A DNA stretch of 35,934 nt from CAIRTM01 sp963723235 (GTDB lineage: Bacteria; Desulfobacterota; WTBG01; CAIYCZ01; CAIRTM01): the NCBI GenBank assembly GCA_963723235.1, contig CAVRPV010000005.1, forward strand, positions 1 to 35,934, given 5' to 3'. The notes below the pieces were generated by a model. That model had not been told where the DNA came from and did no database searches. It saw only the letters and a list, made by a program, of their open reading frames with translations. Both the position numbers and the translations under genes were made by a program. Position 1 is the stretch's first letter, and every line of letters begins with the position of its first letter. Below, piece by piece: positions 1 through 9,305 of the stretch.

Positions 1-49
1 GGCTGCCGGACTGGATGCCGATACATAGTGTTGAGCGGAAAAAACCGGA

Positions 50-2710
50 TCAGGAGCCGCTTTGCCCGGACAGGCCGGAAGACTGCTCCGGAGTCGCCTC
101 GGGAGCAATCATGACAGGCGGGGCTGTTATGCTGCTGATGAGCTTTTGAGCGGACAGGCGCGAAAAGGCACTGATCCAGGACATGGCGACAGCAGCGCAG
201 TAGGGAATCGACAGAATCAGCAGGACCGCTACCCACACGAGTACATCGGTCGTTTCTGTGCCCTGTACCCTGATGACAGTGCCGGCGGCAAACAGGAGCG
301 CCAAAAACATCAGGCCCTCTTCGCGGGCTGATTGCAGGGCGTTCCAGAACACCTTGCCGCCTACCATTTTCGGTGTTCTGAAAAACGGCAGGTTCCGTGT
401 GACAACACCATAGAAGATGGACTTGGCAATGGTATGTGACAGTGACAAACCGGCAAGCGCGGAGGCAAATGTCTGGGTAAGGGTGGCTCCGACACGGTTG
501 CGGTACAGGTAAAACATTTTTGCAATTTTAAATACGAAAAACACCAGCGGCACAGATGAAAGAATGACCATGGGCGGGTCAAATTTTTTGGGCCAGTATA
601 TCATGCCGATGGACCACAACAGGGCCGCAAACGTAAAAAACAGGTTGATGCTGTCGGCAATCCAGGGAAGCCAGCCCGCTATAAAATGATAGCGCTGGCC
701 CAGGGTCAGGCGGCTTTTGTCTTTTCCCAGCAACTCGCCGGCATGGTAGCGCATGATTTGAATCGCGCCATAGGCCCAGCGGTAGCGCTGCTTTTTGAAG
801 TCGGTAAACACATCCGGCATGACTCCGCGGCCGTAGCTCTTTGACGTGTACAGGGCCTCATATCCTTTTTCAAATATCCTTAAGCCCAGTTCGGCGTCTT
901 CAGTGATGCACCACTCAGCCCACCCGCCGACCTCTTCCAGAACGGACTTTCTCACCATGGTCATGGTGCCGTGCTGAATGATTGCATTGCGTTCATTCCT
1001 GGTGACCATGCCGATATGGAAAAAACCGCAGTATTCGGCATAGCACATTGCCTTGAAAAGGTTTTCGGCCCCATCCCGGTAGTCCTGCGGGGCCTGAACA
1101 ATGGCAACCGATGGTTTCAAAAACTGGGGAACCAGGTCTTTGAGCCAGTCAGGGGTAACCATATAGTCGCTGTCGATAACGGCTATGACTTCCGCTTCAG
1201 GTGCAGTCTGTTTGAGACAGTAGTTCAGGGCGCCGGCCTTGAAACCCTTAAGCTGCTCCTCGTGAAAGAAGCGGAACTTCGGCCCGAGCTTTCTGCAATG
1301 CTCTTCCACCGGTTGCCAGACGGCCGGGTCGCGGGTGTTGTTGTCCATGACGATGACTTCAAAGCGGCGATACTCAAGAGCGGCTAGCGCATTCAGGGTT
1401 TCGATCATCATGTCCGGCGGCTCATTGTAGGCCGGCACATGGATGGATACCATGGGAAGCGCTTCTTCAGGCGCTTCAACCGGAGTCAGGGGCCGCCGCA
1501 TATGTGTAGTCCAGATGGCCTCGGCCCATTCATGGGCTTCCGTCATCAGCACAATCGCCACTCCGGTGATCCCCAGCAGCATGAGGCATCCGACAATGAT
1601 AATGGAGGCGGTAAGATACTGCTGTGAATAGCTGTAGACGATCCAGACCGCACCGCTTGCCGCCAAAAAGGCTATGCCGGCAAGGAATCCGCGGCCGTAA
1701 TGCCCCAGGGAAATGCTGTCGATGAGCAGCAGGGAAATCGTGATTGCAGCAATGATGATTGAGATGCCGGCCAGTACGCGCCATTCGGGAATGCCTACAA
1801 TGGGCGCCTTAAACGGAAATTTTAACTGGCGGTACAAATCGTACACGCCCCAGTAGCAGCCGACCGAACCCTCGTTTTTCCTTTTCCAGGGCTGGTCGAA
1901 GGCCTCCATGACGTAGTAAATGTAGTCAAGGTCTTCGGCCTTGTTCAGAAAATTCCGCAGAAACAGGGCTTGATTGGCAAGCGAGGACACCGCTTCTCCC
2001 CTGGTTCGGCCGTTGCTCGGCCAGCCGACTTCGGCGATAACCACCTGCTTGCCGGGAAATGTCGTTTTGAGAAGCTCCATCTTGTCGATGATGTAGTCCG
2101 CGGCTGTTTCCATCTTGACGCCTTCCCAGTAGGGAAGCATGTGGGTTCCGATGAAATCGACATGGGCGCCCAGTTCCGGGTATTTTATCCAGATGTGCCA
2201 GGGCTCGGCCGTGCTGACGGGAATCTGCAGCTCGGCCTGAACCCGGTCAATATAGTCGATAAGCTGCTTGACCGTGATGTCCTGGCGATAGAGCGACTCG
2301 CTGCCGACAAACACCCGGACGACATTGCGGTAATTTTCCCTGGCCACCCGGATGACCGTGGCAATCTGCTCTTCGTTGGCCTCAAGATCAGGGCTCAGCC
2401 ACGCGCCCAGGGCAACATTCAAGTCGTGTTTTTTTGCCAGGGACGGAATAGCGGCCAGGGTGGATTCAACCGAATAGGTCCGGATTGCATTGGTTTTTTT
2501 TGCCAGCAGCTGCAGGTCTTCTTCAATTTCGGTTTCAGTCGGGAAATTTTTCTTGATGGGGTTGTTCCACGCCCGCATGGGAGAGAAGGAAAAACCCTGA
2601 ATGCGGCCGGGCCAGAAGGGGGCACTCTCCGGTTTGTTCATCAGGGACCAGAAACTGAAAAATATAACCGAAACAGCCAGAATGATAATTATGTTTGTTA
2701 TTCTTCTCAT
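50..2710 (-). CDS. ndvB: GH17-GT2 fusion, NdvB-like beta-glucan synthase
   Basis: An 886-residue inner-membrane protein with an N-terminal membrane anchor (about 6-22). A GH17-like beta-1,3-glucanase/transglycosylase domain (about 35-300) follows, with the nucleophile motif AEVGWPSNG (E227) and a probable acid/base E138 in VFVGSE. Two or more membrane spans (about 311-390) lead to a processive GT2 domain with HVPAYNE, DSDY (D513/D515), TED (604-605) and QRYRW (641-645). More membrane spans follow. This architecture and length match the rhizobial and Pseudomonas NdvB family, which makes cyclic or branched beta-1,3(1,6)-glucan: the GT2 part polymerises UDP-glucose and the GH17 part remodels the chain outside the membrane. 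The usual GH17 acid/base motif is closer to GNE, so GSE is a variation. The symbol is by architecture only; a plain beta-glucan or cellulose-like synthase remains possible. Confidence 0.85.
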   Translation of the reverse strand: MRRITNIIIILAVSVIFFSFWSLMNKPESAPFWPGRIQGFSFSPMRAWNNPIKKNFPTETEIEEDLQLLAKKTNAIRTYSVESTLAAIPSLAKKHDLNVALGAWLSPDLEANEEQIATVIRVARENYRNVVRVFVGSESLYRQDITVKQLIDYIDRVQAELQIPVSTAEPWHIWIKYPELGAHVDFIGTHMLPYWEGVKMETAADYIIDKMELLKTTFPGKQVVIAEVGWPSNGRTRGEAVSSLANQALFLRNFLNKAEDLDYIYYVMEAFDQPWKRKNEGSVGCYWGVYDLYRQLKFPFKAPIVGIPEWRVLAGISIIIAAITISLLLIDSISLGHYGRGFLAGIAFLAASGAVWIVYSYSQQYLTASIIIVGCLMLLGITGVAIVLMTEAHEWAEAIWTTHMRRPLTPVEAPEEALPMVSIHVPAYNEPPDMMIETLNALAALEYRRFEVIVMDNNTRDPAVWQPVEEHCRKLGPKFRFFHEEQLKGFKAGALNYCLKQTAPEAEVIAVIDSDYMVTPDWLKDLVPQFLKPSVAIVQAPQDYRDGAENLFKAMCYAEYCGFFHIGMVTRNERNAIIQHGTMTMVRKSVLEEVGGWAEWCITEDAELGLRIFEKGYEALYTSKSYGRGVMPDVFTDFKKQRYRWAYGAIQIMRYHAGELLGKDKSRLTLGQRYHFIAGWLPWIADSINLFFTFAALLWSIGMIYWPKKFDPPMVILSSVPLVFFVFKIAKMFYLYRNRVGATLTQTFASALAGLSLSHTIAKSIFYGVVTRNLPFFRTPKMVGGKVFWNALQSAREEGLMFLALLFAAGTVIRVQGTETTDVLVWVAVLLILSIPYCAAVAMSWISAFSRLSAQKLISSITAPPVMIAPEATPEQSSGLSGQSGS

Positions 2711-2736
2711 GGGACCTTGTACATGCAGGTTATTAA

Positions 2737-2746
2737 ATTGTATTCA
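2737..2746 (-). repeat. TGAATACAAT box, copy 1
   Basis: The 10-mer TGAATACAAT reads toward the beta-glucan synthase gene and ends 27 bases before its start codon. The same 10-mer occurs upstream of two other minus-strand genes, at 25730-25739 and 35849-35858. It contains a -10-like TACAAT, but no good -35 lies at the right distance here. Confidence 0.35.
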
Positions 2747-2772
2747 GCACGCTCCAGGGAGGCGGCGTGCTG
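2745..2772 (-). repeat. perfect 8-bp hairpin in the leader of the glucan synthase gene
   Basis: CAGCACGC at 2745-2752 pairs exactly with GCGTGCTG at 2765-2772 across a 12-base loop. It lies about 35 bases upstream of the start codon, so it could fold in the mRNA leader or be a dyad operator. The rest of the 270-bp gap up to 2980 holds no convincing gene. Confidence 0.4.
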
Positions 2773-2854
2773 TGCTTAAATATTACAGGGCATACAGGTC
2801 AGAAAGCAAGTGCATAATGAGAGGACCCCCGCTCCCAATCCCGTCGCTCGGGCA

Positions 2855-2874
2855 GTCCCGACAATAGTCGGAAC
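2855..2874. repeat. short imperfect palindrome
   Basis: GTCCCGAC (2855-2862) and GTCGGAAC (2867-2874) can pair with one mismatch over the loop AATA. It sits between two minus-strand genes and has no T-run, so it is not a standard intrinsic terminator. It may be a small intergenic repeat. Confidence 0.3.
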
Positions 2875-2980
2875 CAAGGTGCACAGGCGTGCTTCTGCGT
2901 GTCCGGGGTGTTGTTTTTGTTGCTTCGATTTCTTAATCGGTTGAATTGCAGCGCTTTTTCCGTGCAGCGTAAACTACAAT

Positions 2981-3655
2981 TTATGGTATGTCCGCAAGAA
3001 TGCCTGTGATGCCATCGCGCGAAAGTTCCCCGGCGGTCAGCCAACGGGCGCCTCTTTTGAAAAAATTCGAAGCGTCCAAAATGTTTTCAGAAAGGGCCTG
3101 TTGCGTTTCGTCAAAGGAGCCTTCAAAAACCACGGACTCCGTGGCCGCATGCATAAGGTACAGTCTGAAACCGACAGAAGCGGGGCGCTCAATGCCGCTT
3201 GCGCTGCCCACACGTTCGATATAGCTTTCAAGGATGCCGATCATCACATACTCAACGCCAAGCTCACGTGCACAAGTTGCGGCCAGGAACCGCAGTGTGC
3301 TGTGCGGATTATCGCGCGCCAGCTTTCTGAAACCGAACATGCCTGCGTCATAATCTTTCACGGCCGGACCGTATTTTTTTTGCAGTTCCTCATGCAGAAT
3401 ATGTGAAATCTCCTCCGATGCCCCGGCAGAGTAGAATTCGACGGGGTAATTAATGGCAGAGAGCCTGCAGTCAAGCAGGGCATTGCCTCCGGATGGAACC
3501 TCGGTGCAGCTGCGCCCCTTTACAAACGGCATACAGGCCAGTGAGGCCATCCTTGATGATTGAAATGTATCATCCCGCACCACGGTCACGGAATTTGAAA
3601 CACACCCAGCCAACACAACGACCCCCAAAAGCATCCATATTTTTATGGTACGCAT
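2981..3655 (-). CDS. outer-membrane-type lipoprotein of unknown function
   Basis: A 224-residue protein starting at the ATG at 3655, which is preceded by AGAGGG. It has a short basic N-terminus, a hydrophobic stretch (WMLLGVVVLAGC) and an ideal lipobox LAGC, so it should be lipidated and cell-envelope bound. The mature part has no catalytic motif I recognise. The region GFRLYLMHAATESVVFEGSF followed by an alternating FDETQQ...LSENI section resembles lipoproteins I recall from Deltaproteobacteria that are annotated only as hypothetical. An in-frame upstream start (3691) would add 12 residues before the signal peptide and is less likely. It is not obviously in an operon with the glucan synthase, because 270 bp separate them. 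Confidence 0.75.
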   Translation of the reverse strand: MRTIKIWMLLGVVVLAGCVSNSVTVVRDDTFQSSRMASLACMPFVKGRSCTEVPSGGNALLDCRLSAINYPVEFYSAGASEEISHILHEELQKKYGPAVKDYDAGMFGFRKLARDNPHSTLRFLAATCARELGVEYVMIGILESYIERVGSASGIERPASVGFRLYLMHAATESVVFEGSFDETQQALSENILDASNFFKRGARWLTAGELSRDGITGILADIP

Positions 3656-3860
3656 AAGCCCTCTTATTGTAATTATCAATAACGCCGGCATCTTTCTTAC
3701 AAGGTTTTCCTGATCATCAGAGCCGGTGCGCAGCCGTCGGTCATTATGCGCAGGAAGTTTGTTCCGATTTTCTCACAAGCGTTATACAATGACAAGAGCC
3801 AATGTGGGGTGTGAATAGAGCATATGGCTGCGCAGGCCGCATTTGATTTCCCCTTATTTT

Positions 3861-3888
3861 TTTGGTATGCTTCCGCCCGCAGTATACT
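3861..3888 (+). promoter_or_regulatory. possible sigma-70 promoter of ilvE
   Basis: TTTGGT (3861-3866) and TATACT (3883-3888) are separated by 16 bases, about 100 bases before the ilvE start. The -10 is good and the -35 is weak. The remainder of the roughly 340-bp gap 3656-3994 shows no gene, tRNA or terminator that I can support. Confidence 0.35.
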
Positions 3889-3994
3889 AATAAGGTAGCA
3901 ACTGCGCGCGCAGATACCCGCGTAGTGTGCTCTGGCAGAAGTATACATAAAACTCTTTGTATATCAGTGAAAACGTTCATACGCGAGGTGTTGA

Positions 3995-5068
3995 ATGGAT
4001 GTGAGAATTGAACCGGTTCAACCCGGAAAACTTAAGGGCGGCGTTGTTCCCGGACAGGCATTTGATTTCGGCAAGGCGTTTTCCGACCGCATGCTGACCA
4101 TGAGCTATACCCCGGAAAAGGGCTGGCATGATGCCTGCATTAAACAGTTTGGTAATTTTTCGCTTTCCCCGGCAACGATGTGTTTGCACTACGGGCAGCT
4201 GATTTTTGAAGGGTTGAAAGCCTATCGGCAGCAGGATGGCCATATCGGACTCTTCCGGGCAAGGGATAATCTTGAACGTATGAACGCATCCGCTGAGCGC
4301 ATATGCATGCCGACAATTAACGTTGAGGAAACATATCAGGCCATGGCGCAGCTTATTGCGCTTGATAAAGATTGGGTTCCGCATGATGAAGGCTCCTCGC
4401 TCTACATACGGCCGACCATGATTGCCACGGATCCACTGATCCGCCTGAAAACCTCTTCGACCTACCTGTTCTATATTATATGTTCACCCGTGGGCCACTA
4501 TTATGCCAACGGCATGAAGCCGACCGGAATTATTGTGGAAGACCAGTACGTGCGCGCGGTTCGCGGTGGCGTTGGTTTTGCAAAAACAGCCGCAAACTAT
4601 GCGGCCTCACTGCTGCCCGCCAAAAAGGCCGAGGCAGCAGGCTATGATCAGGTGCTGTGGCTTGACGGCGTCAACCTTGAGTATGTTGAAGAGGTCGGCT
4701 CTATGAATATTTTCTTTAAATACAAGGATCGCCTGGTAACCTCGCAGCTTAACGGTTCTATCCTGCCGGGCATTACTCGCGATTCGGTCATGCAAATCGC
4801 ACGCTCCTGGGGCATGCAGGTTGATGAAGAAAAAATCAGCATACAGCGCCTGTGTGAGGACATCGAGGCCGGCAGGGTAGAGGAGATTTTCGGTTCCGGA
4901 ACCGCAGCGGTTATTTCCTCGGTCGGCACCCTGCGTTATAAGGGACGTGATTATACTGTCAATACCAGTGAGCCCGGCGCGTTCAGCCTGAAAATGTATG
5001 ACGAGCTGACCGGTATCCAGTATGGCCGTATTGAAGACCGTTTTGGCTGGACATCCATTGTAGCCTGA
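3995..5068 (+). CDS. ilvE: branched-chain amino acid aminotransferase
   Basis: A 357-residue PLP-dependent fold type IV aminotransferase. It performs the last step of valine, leucine and isoleucine synthesis (2-oxoacid + glutamate) and the first step of their breakdown. The sequence follows the type II BCAT pattern: LHYGQLIFEGLKAYR (64-78), SSLYIRPTM (134-142), the Schiff-base lysine K197 in GGVGFAKTAANYAASL, EEVGSMNIFF (232-241) and the C-terminal half with GSGTAAVISSVG. The start is preceded by GAGGTG at suitable spacing. Type II enzymes usually have GGTGDAK around the lysine; here it is GGVGFAK, a mild deviation. The gene is intact and lies 110 bp before the next gene on the same strand, without other amino-acid genes nearby. 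Confidence 0.93.
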   Translation: MDVRIEPVQPGKLKGGVVPGQAFDFGKAFSDRMLTMSYTPEKGWHDACIKQFGNFSLSPATMCLHYGQLIFEGLKAYRQQDGHIGLFRARDNLERMNASAERICMPTINVEETYQAMAQLIALDKDWVPHDEGSSLYIRPTMIATDPLIRLKTSSTYLFYIICSPVGHYYANGMKPTGIIVEDQYVRAVRGGVGFAKTAANYAASLLPAKKAEAAGYDQVLWLDGVNLEYVEEVGSMNIFFKYKDRLVTSQLNGSILPGITRDSVMQIARSWGMQVDEEKISIQRLCEDIEAGRVEEIFGSGTAAVISSVGTLRYKGRDYTVNTSEPGAFSLKMYDELTGIQYGRIEDRFGWTSIVA

Positions 5069-5178
5069 ACACCCGGCGCTACCTGCAGCCACGAGACGGG
5101 TTTTAAGCGGCTGTACACATAGTCATGGTCAATAACCGGCGCGTTTCAGCAAAAAGCGCAGGAGATAGGTTAATCACC

Positions 5179-5781
5179 ATGTTAATGCGCATGTATGAGT
5201 CGCACCCGCAGGCACGAATGATTGAAAAGGCCGTTGAAGTGCTGCGTGCAGGCGGGCTTGTGGTCTACCCCACCGACACCATTTACGGCCTTGGCTGTGA
5301 TCTGCATAATAAAAAAGCACTTGAAAAGCTTTACCGCATCAAGGGCCTTAATGAAAAAAGCCCGCTAAGCTTTATCTCCCACGACCTGAGTCACGTTTCT
5401 GAATATGCCCAGGTATCAAACCGCGCCTACCGGCTCATAAACAGGTATCTGCCGGGCCCCTATACCTTTATCCTGCCTGCGGCCCGGGAGGTCAACCGCT
5501 ACATGCTCTATAAGCGCAAAAATATCGGCTTCCGCGTGCCTGCCAGCAATGTCTGTCATATGCTGAGCGAACAGCTGGGCAATCCGCTTATTTCAACCAG
5601 CGTACCCCTGTGGCGCGAGAAGTTTTTGAACTCGGGTGAGGTCATTGATGATTATTTCGGCCGACAAATTGACCTGGTGCTTGATATCGGCGTGCTGATT
5701 TCGGAGCCATCCACCGTAGTGGATCTGTCCGACGATGAATACACGATCACCCGGCAGGGCAAGGGCGAGATACAGCTGTAA
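5179..5781 (+). CDS. yciO: YciO/Sua5/YrdC-family protein
   Basis: A protein of about 200 residues with the YrdC fold. It carries GGLVVYPTDTIYGLGCD near the N-terminus, PGPYTFILPA in the middle, IGFRVPASN, and NPLISTSVP toward the end. The overall order and C-terminus (TVVDLSDDEY...RQGKGEI) match E. coli YciO rather than TsaC, which makes threonylcarbamoyl-AMP for tRNA t6A. In TsaC/Sua5 the motif after the first helix is K-x-R-P; here it is IKGLNEKSPLS, so the arginine is lost, as in YciO. The start at 5179 is chosen because AGGAGATAGG ends 9 bases upstream; an in-frame start at 5125 would add 18 unconserved residues. The role of YciO is poorly defined: RNA binding is likely, and t6A synthesis is less likely. 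Confidence 0.8.
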   Translation: MLMRMYESHPQARMIEKAVEVLRAGGLVVYPTDTIYGLGCDLHNKKALEKLYRIKGLNEKSPLSFISHDLSHVSEYAQVSNRAYRLINRYLPGPYTFILPAAREVNRYMLYKRKNIGFRVPASNVCHMLSEQLGNPLISTSVPLWREKFLNSGEVIDDYFGRQIDLVLDIGVLISEPSTVVDLSDDEYTITRQGKGEIQL

Positions 5782-5833
5782 GGCTGGCTTATCAAGGTCA
5801 GGGGAAAATCCCTGATGACACACTGAAGTAAAA

Positions 5834-7786
5834 ATGAATCTATTCATGAAACATTTCTGGTCCGCTAAAACAAGCGCCCTTCTTTTCCCGCTCATTTTTT
5901 TTATTGTAACAAGCCTTTTTTATTGTTTTGCCACTCCGTTATGGGTACCACCGGACGAAGACCGTCATTATGTTTATTGTGATTACATAGCACGCAATTC
6001 AAAACTCCCTTTTCTGGATCCTGAAGATGATGGTTTTAAGGTTGCACAGGCTATCCATCCCCCTCTTTATTATATCGTCGCTTCTCTTTTCTGCCCCAAA
6101 ACGCAGGATAATGTGCAGAAAAACCTTATCATAGATGAAAATCCGGGGTACGGGATTGTTAAACTCGCCCCTGCGGTTGAAGCTGACAGCTCGTCCGACA
6201 TTGCCCGCAGTGCATATGTTCTCAGATTTCTATCAATTTTTTTTAGTGCGATAGCCATATACTGTGTCTATCGGATTGTATTAATAATTTTCCCCGGTGA
6301 ATATTGCACTGCATTAACAGCAGCGGTTTTTGTTGCGGCTAATCCAGAATTTGTCCATATTTCCGCATCGGTTTCAAATGATCCGATGGCAAACGCTTTT
6401 TCAGCTCTCTACCTTTTAACCCTTATCGTTTTTTCCAGAAAAACGTTCGGCTATCAACAACAGGTTATCGTAGGTTTTATCCTGGGGTGCTGCCTGCTCA
6501 TAAAGACATCTGCTATTATCTATATTCCGGTAACTTTTTTTGCCTTGGCCGTCGCGTTCCCCATAGGCATAGTCAGCGCTTTCAGGAAATTTATTTTTAT
6601 TTTATTGGTTGCCGCCGGGGTTTCGGGATGGTGGTACTGCAGAAATTTGATTGTATATAATGACCCGGTATTTTCTAACGCCCTAAATATAATGCAGCCC
6701 TGGTGCTTGAGAGCAACACCTATAAGCCTGGAATATATTCTGCTTGTTTTTAAAATGTCTTTTGTATCATTCTTCGGATTTTTTGGGGCCATGCAAGTTC
6801 CGCTTTCCGTCTTACACCTTGGCTTTTATGGAGCTCTTGTTGCAGGGGCAGGCGCTGGATGCATGCTGCTGCGATTTGGCAAAAACCTTTCTTCTGAACA
6901 GGTGCGGACACTCTCAATTCTGGTTTGTGCGTTGATATGTGGCTTGATTCTCTACTGTTCTTTTAACATCACTTATACGATGTTTATGGGCGGATACCTC
7001 TACGTTGTCATTGTTCCCATAGCGGTCTGCTTCTCCGTTGGGTTAAGAATGTTATTCCCCCAAAAGTGGCGCACTTTTCTCATGCTGGTTGTTTCTTTTT
7101 TATTTGCAATCGTCTGTCTGGATGTTTATAAGAGAATTGTGAACCCTTCTTTTTCGGACAGCGGGCTGCAGCCGGGCATTGAACAGAAAGAATTTTGCTG
7201 CACTACACCACCGATTGCGAACACCGTCGCAATACAACAGACATTCGTTTCGCCACAGGATAACCTGTGCGCGATCAGGGTTATGTTTGCACGTAACGTC
7301 AAACTGACAAAGGGCGTTATTCGTTTCGTATTAAGGCATGCGGGTGATGATCAGGAAGCAATCGCCCGGATAACGTTACCGGTCAAAACAATTGACGATT
7401 TTTCAAAAATTTTATTTGTTTTTCCACCAGTTGCAAACTCTCAGGGTAAGCAGTTTGCGTTTATCCTTGATACCCCAGATTTAAGCAATCAGGAGTATCC
7501 AGCGCTTATATATGAAAAGGAAAGCGCTTTTGAGAATGGTTTTCTGCACTTTAATAATCAGCAACAAAATGGAGCACTTTTTTTTACGACATTTCATCTT
7601 CCCTCCAACACACAACCAGATACCTGGTTGGGAAGGACGGCATCGTTTATAAATGAAGGCTGGTATGTCTCCATACGAGAACTTCAGTTGTATGGTGAAT
7701 TCTCTAAAGAGAGCATGCTGTGGAAACAAACCAGTAAAAAAATTCATCGAGTTGAAAAAATGTTGTTGAATAGGGCCCAACCTTAG
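5834..7786 (+). CDS. DUF2142/GT-C-like polytopic membrane protein
   Basis: A 650-residue integral membrane protein. After a first membrane span comes the loop PPDEDRHYVY and then HPPLYYIVAS, matching the start of DUF2142/GT39-like proteins, whose acidic loop motif is typical of GT-C glycosyltransferases using polyprenyl-phosphate sugars. About ten more hydrophobic segments follow to about residue 435. A roughly 200-residue soluble C-terminal part (about 440-635) contains alternating strand-like stretches and is probably extracytoplasmic. It begins the AT-rich island: the 60 bases at 6301-6360 are 40% GC by my count, against 63% at 13381-13440. No strong ribosome site is visible (GAAGTA upstream). 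It is likely to take part in surface glycan assembly; the exact sugar is unknown. Confidence 0.75.
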   Translation: MNLFMKHFWSAKTSALLFPLIFFIVTSLFYCFATPLWVPPDEDRHYVYCDYIARNSKLPFLDPEDDGFKVAQAIHPPLYYIVASLFCPKTQDNVQKNLIIDENPGYGIVKLAPAVEADSSSDIARSAYVLRFLSIFFSAIAIYCVYRIVLIIFPGEYCTALTAAVFVAANPEFVHISASVSNDPMANAFSALYLLTLIVFSRKTFGYQQQVIVGFILGCCLLIKTSAIIYIPVTFFALAVAFPIGIVSAFRKFIFILLVAAGVSGWWYCRNLIVYNDPVFSNALNIMQPWCLRATPISLEYILLVFKMSFVSFFGFFGAMQVPLSVLHLGFYGALVAGAGAGCMLLRFGKNLSSEQVRTLSILVCALICGLILYCSFNITYTMFMGGYLYVVIVPIAVCFSVGLRMLFPQKWRTFLMLVVSFLFAIVCLDVYKRIVNPSFSDSGLQPGIEQKEFCCTTPPIANTVAIQQTFVSPQDNLCAIRVMFARNVKLTKGVIRFVLRHAGDDQEAIARITLPVKTIDDFSKILFVFPPVANSQGKQFAFILDTPDLSNQEYPALIYEKESAFENGFLHFNNQQQNGALFFTTFHLPSNTQPDTWLGRTASFINEGWYVSIRELQLYGEFSKESMLWKQTSKKIHRVEKMLLNRAQP

Positions 7787-7877
7787 AGAAAAGAAGTGCC
7801 ATTGCTGTTCCTTGTGCAGGATAGTGAACAGTTATGGCTGTGTTGACAATCCTTCGTGTTTATAATACAAGTCTGGC

Positions 7878-9305
7878 ATGGGAAAATTCTTATTTGTGCA
7901 GGATAACGGTGTAAACGAAAACATTGGTGTTATGTCAATTGCCGGTGTTCTCAAGGCTGGCGGTCATGACGTTGATCTTATATTAATTGACGAACATTCG
8001 ACCAGCTATCTTCAGCTCATTGCCGACTATGACCCGGATGTTATCGGCTTTTCTTTCATGACCGGAAACAGCTCCTGGGCATTTGAACATGGCCCGACGG
8101 CTTAAAGAAAAGCTTGGCAAGCCCATCATTTTTGGCGGTGTGCATCCAACACTTTTTCCTGAGGATATTGATTTCAGCTATGTCGACTATCTGTGCATCG
8201 GTGAAGGGGAATATCCCGTTCTAGAGTTAATGAATGCGCTTGAACGCGACAGCGATCCTTCGACGATTAAAAATCTCTGGGCCAAAAAAGGCGATGCGGT
8301 AATCAAAAATGAGATGCGTGATCTAATTCAGGATTTGGATTCGCTGCCCATGCCTACCGGGAGATTTATTATAAATACAATTTTATTCATAATATGCCTA
8401 TCAAACGATTTATTACTGGCATTGGATGCCCCTACCAGTGTACCTTTTGTCGTGGTAAAGCTGGCATATCAAAATGTTTAAGGGGCATGGCAAATTTATC
8501 AGCAAAAAAACCGTTCAGCGTGTCATCAGAGAAATACGGCAGGTGAAGGACAACTATGTGCTCAAGCGGGTTCATTTTTCCGATGACCTGTTTGTGTTGG
8601 ATAAAAAGTGGGTCAAGGAATTCCTGATTGCATACCGCAAGGAAATTAATATACCGTTTTCCTGCAATGTCCGTGTTGACCGTGTTGATGAAATAATGAA
8701 GAGATATGCACGAAAGCAAATGCTGTGGGGTTTCATTCGGCATAGAATCCGGCAGCGACCGTATCAGAAACGGGATTCTGAAAAAAAACCTCAAAGAAGA
8801 AGATATTGTTAAAAATGCGGGAATTTTCAAAAAGTACGGTATCAAGATGAAAATCACAAACCTGCTCGGTCTCCCCGAGGAAAATTATGGAAGAGGCTTT
8901 TCAGACGATTGAAATTAATCAGCGCATAAAATCTGACTATATTGGTGCAACAGTTTTGGTGCCATACCCCAAAACCGGCGTTGTTGACTACGCTATAGAG
9001 AGAGGGTTACTGCCGCCTGACTTCAGCATACACAATTTTGATCAGGTCATGCGCAGGTCGATCATAAAATCGCCGTATACAAGGGAATTTGAAAATCTTT
9101 GCGCGCTTTTCAACCTGACGGTAAAATTCCCTTTTATTGACCTCTCACTAAAAAACTCATAAAATTACCTCTGCAGCGCCTTTTTTCGGTGCTGCGATTA
9201 TGGGAAGCCTTTGAGGGCATGGTATACCACGACCTCTTCAACATGGGCGGCTTCCGGGATACCTATCATATCTATAAGAATGTAATCCGTGATGTCTGGA
9301 GCTGA
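7878..9305 (+). CDS. B12-binding radical SAM protein, broken by frameshifts
   Basis: One gene of about 475 residues read across roughly six frame changes. It starts with a cobalamin-binding-like domain (MGKFLFVQDN... to GKPIIFGGVHPTLFPEDIDF). Near 8427-8450 the radical SAM cluster motif CPYQCTFC (CxxxCxxC) appears in frame 3. VSFGIESGSDRIRNGI, LLGLPEEN and VLVPYPKTG then follow in other frames, as expected for a BchE-type class B enzyme. Frame changes fall near 8085, 8356 (a missing G would restore it), 8473 (a missing A in an A-run), 8700, 8884 and 9145. The last frame ends with TGA at 9303-9305, overlapping the next gene by 14 bases. Members of this class methylate, rearrange or cyclise unactivated carbon; in glycan loci they are often uncharacterised. 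No ribosome site precedes the start. Confidence 0.75.

Noticed and set aside
971..1387. Plus-strand reading frame of 138 codons inside the glucan synthase gene
   Set aside because: Antisense shadow of a clearly coding gene, with no family motif.
7843..7866. TTGACA and TATAAT in front of the radical SAM gene
   Set aside because: The two hexamers are only 12 bases apart and the -10 would lie 11 bases before the start codon; not a workable promoter unless bases are missing here.
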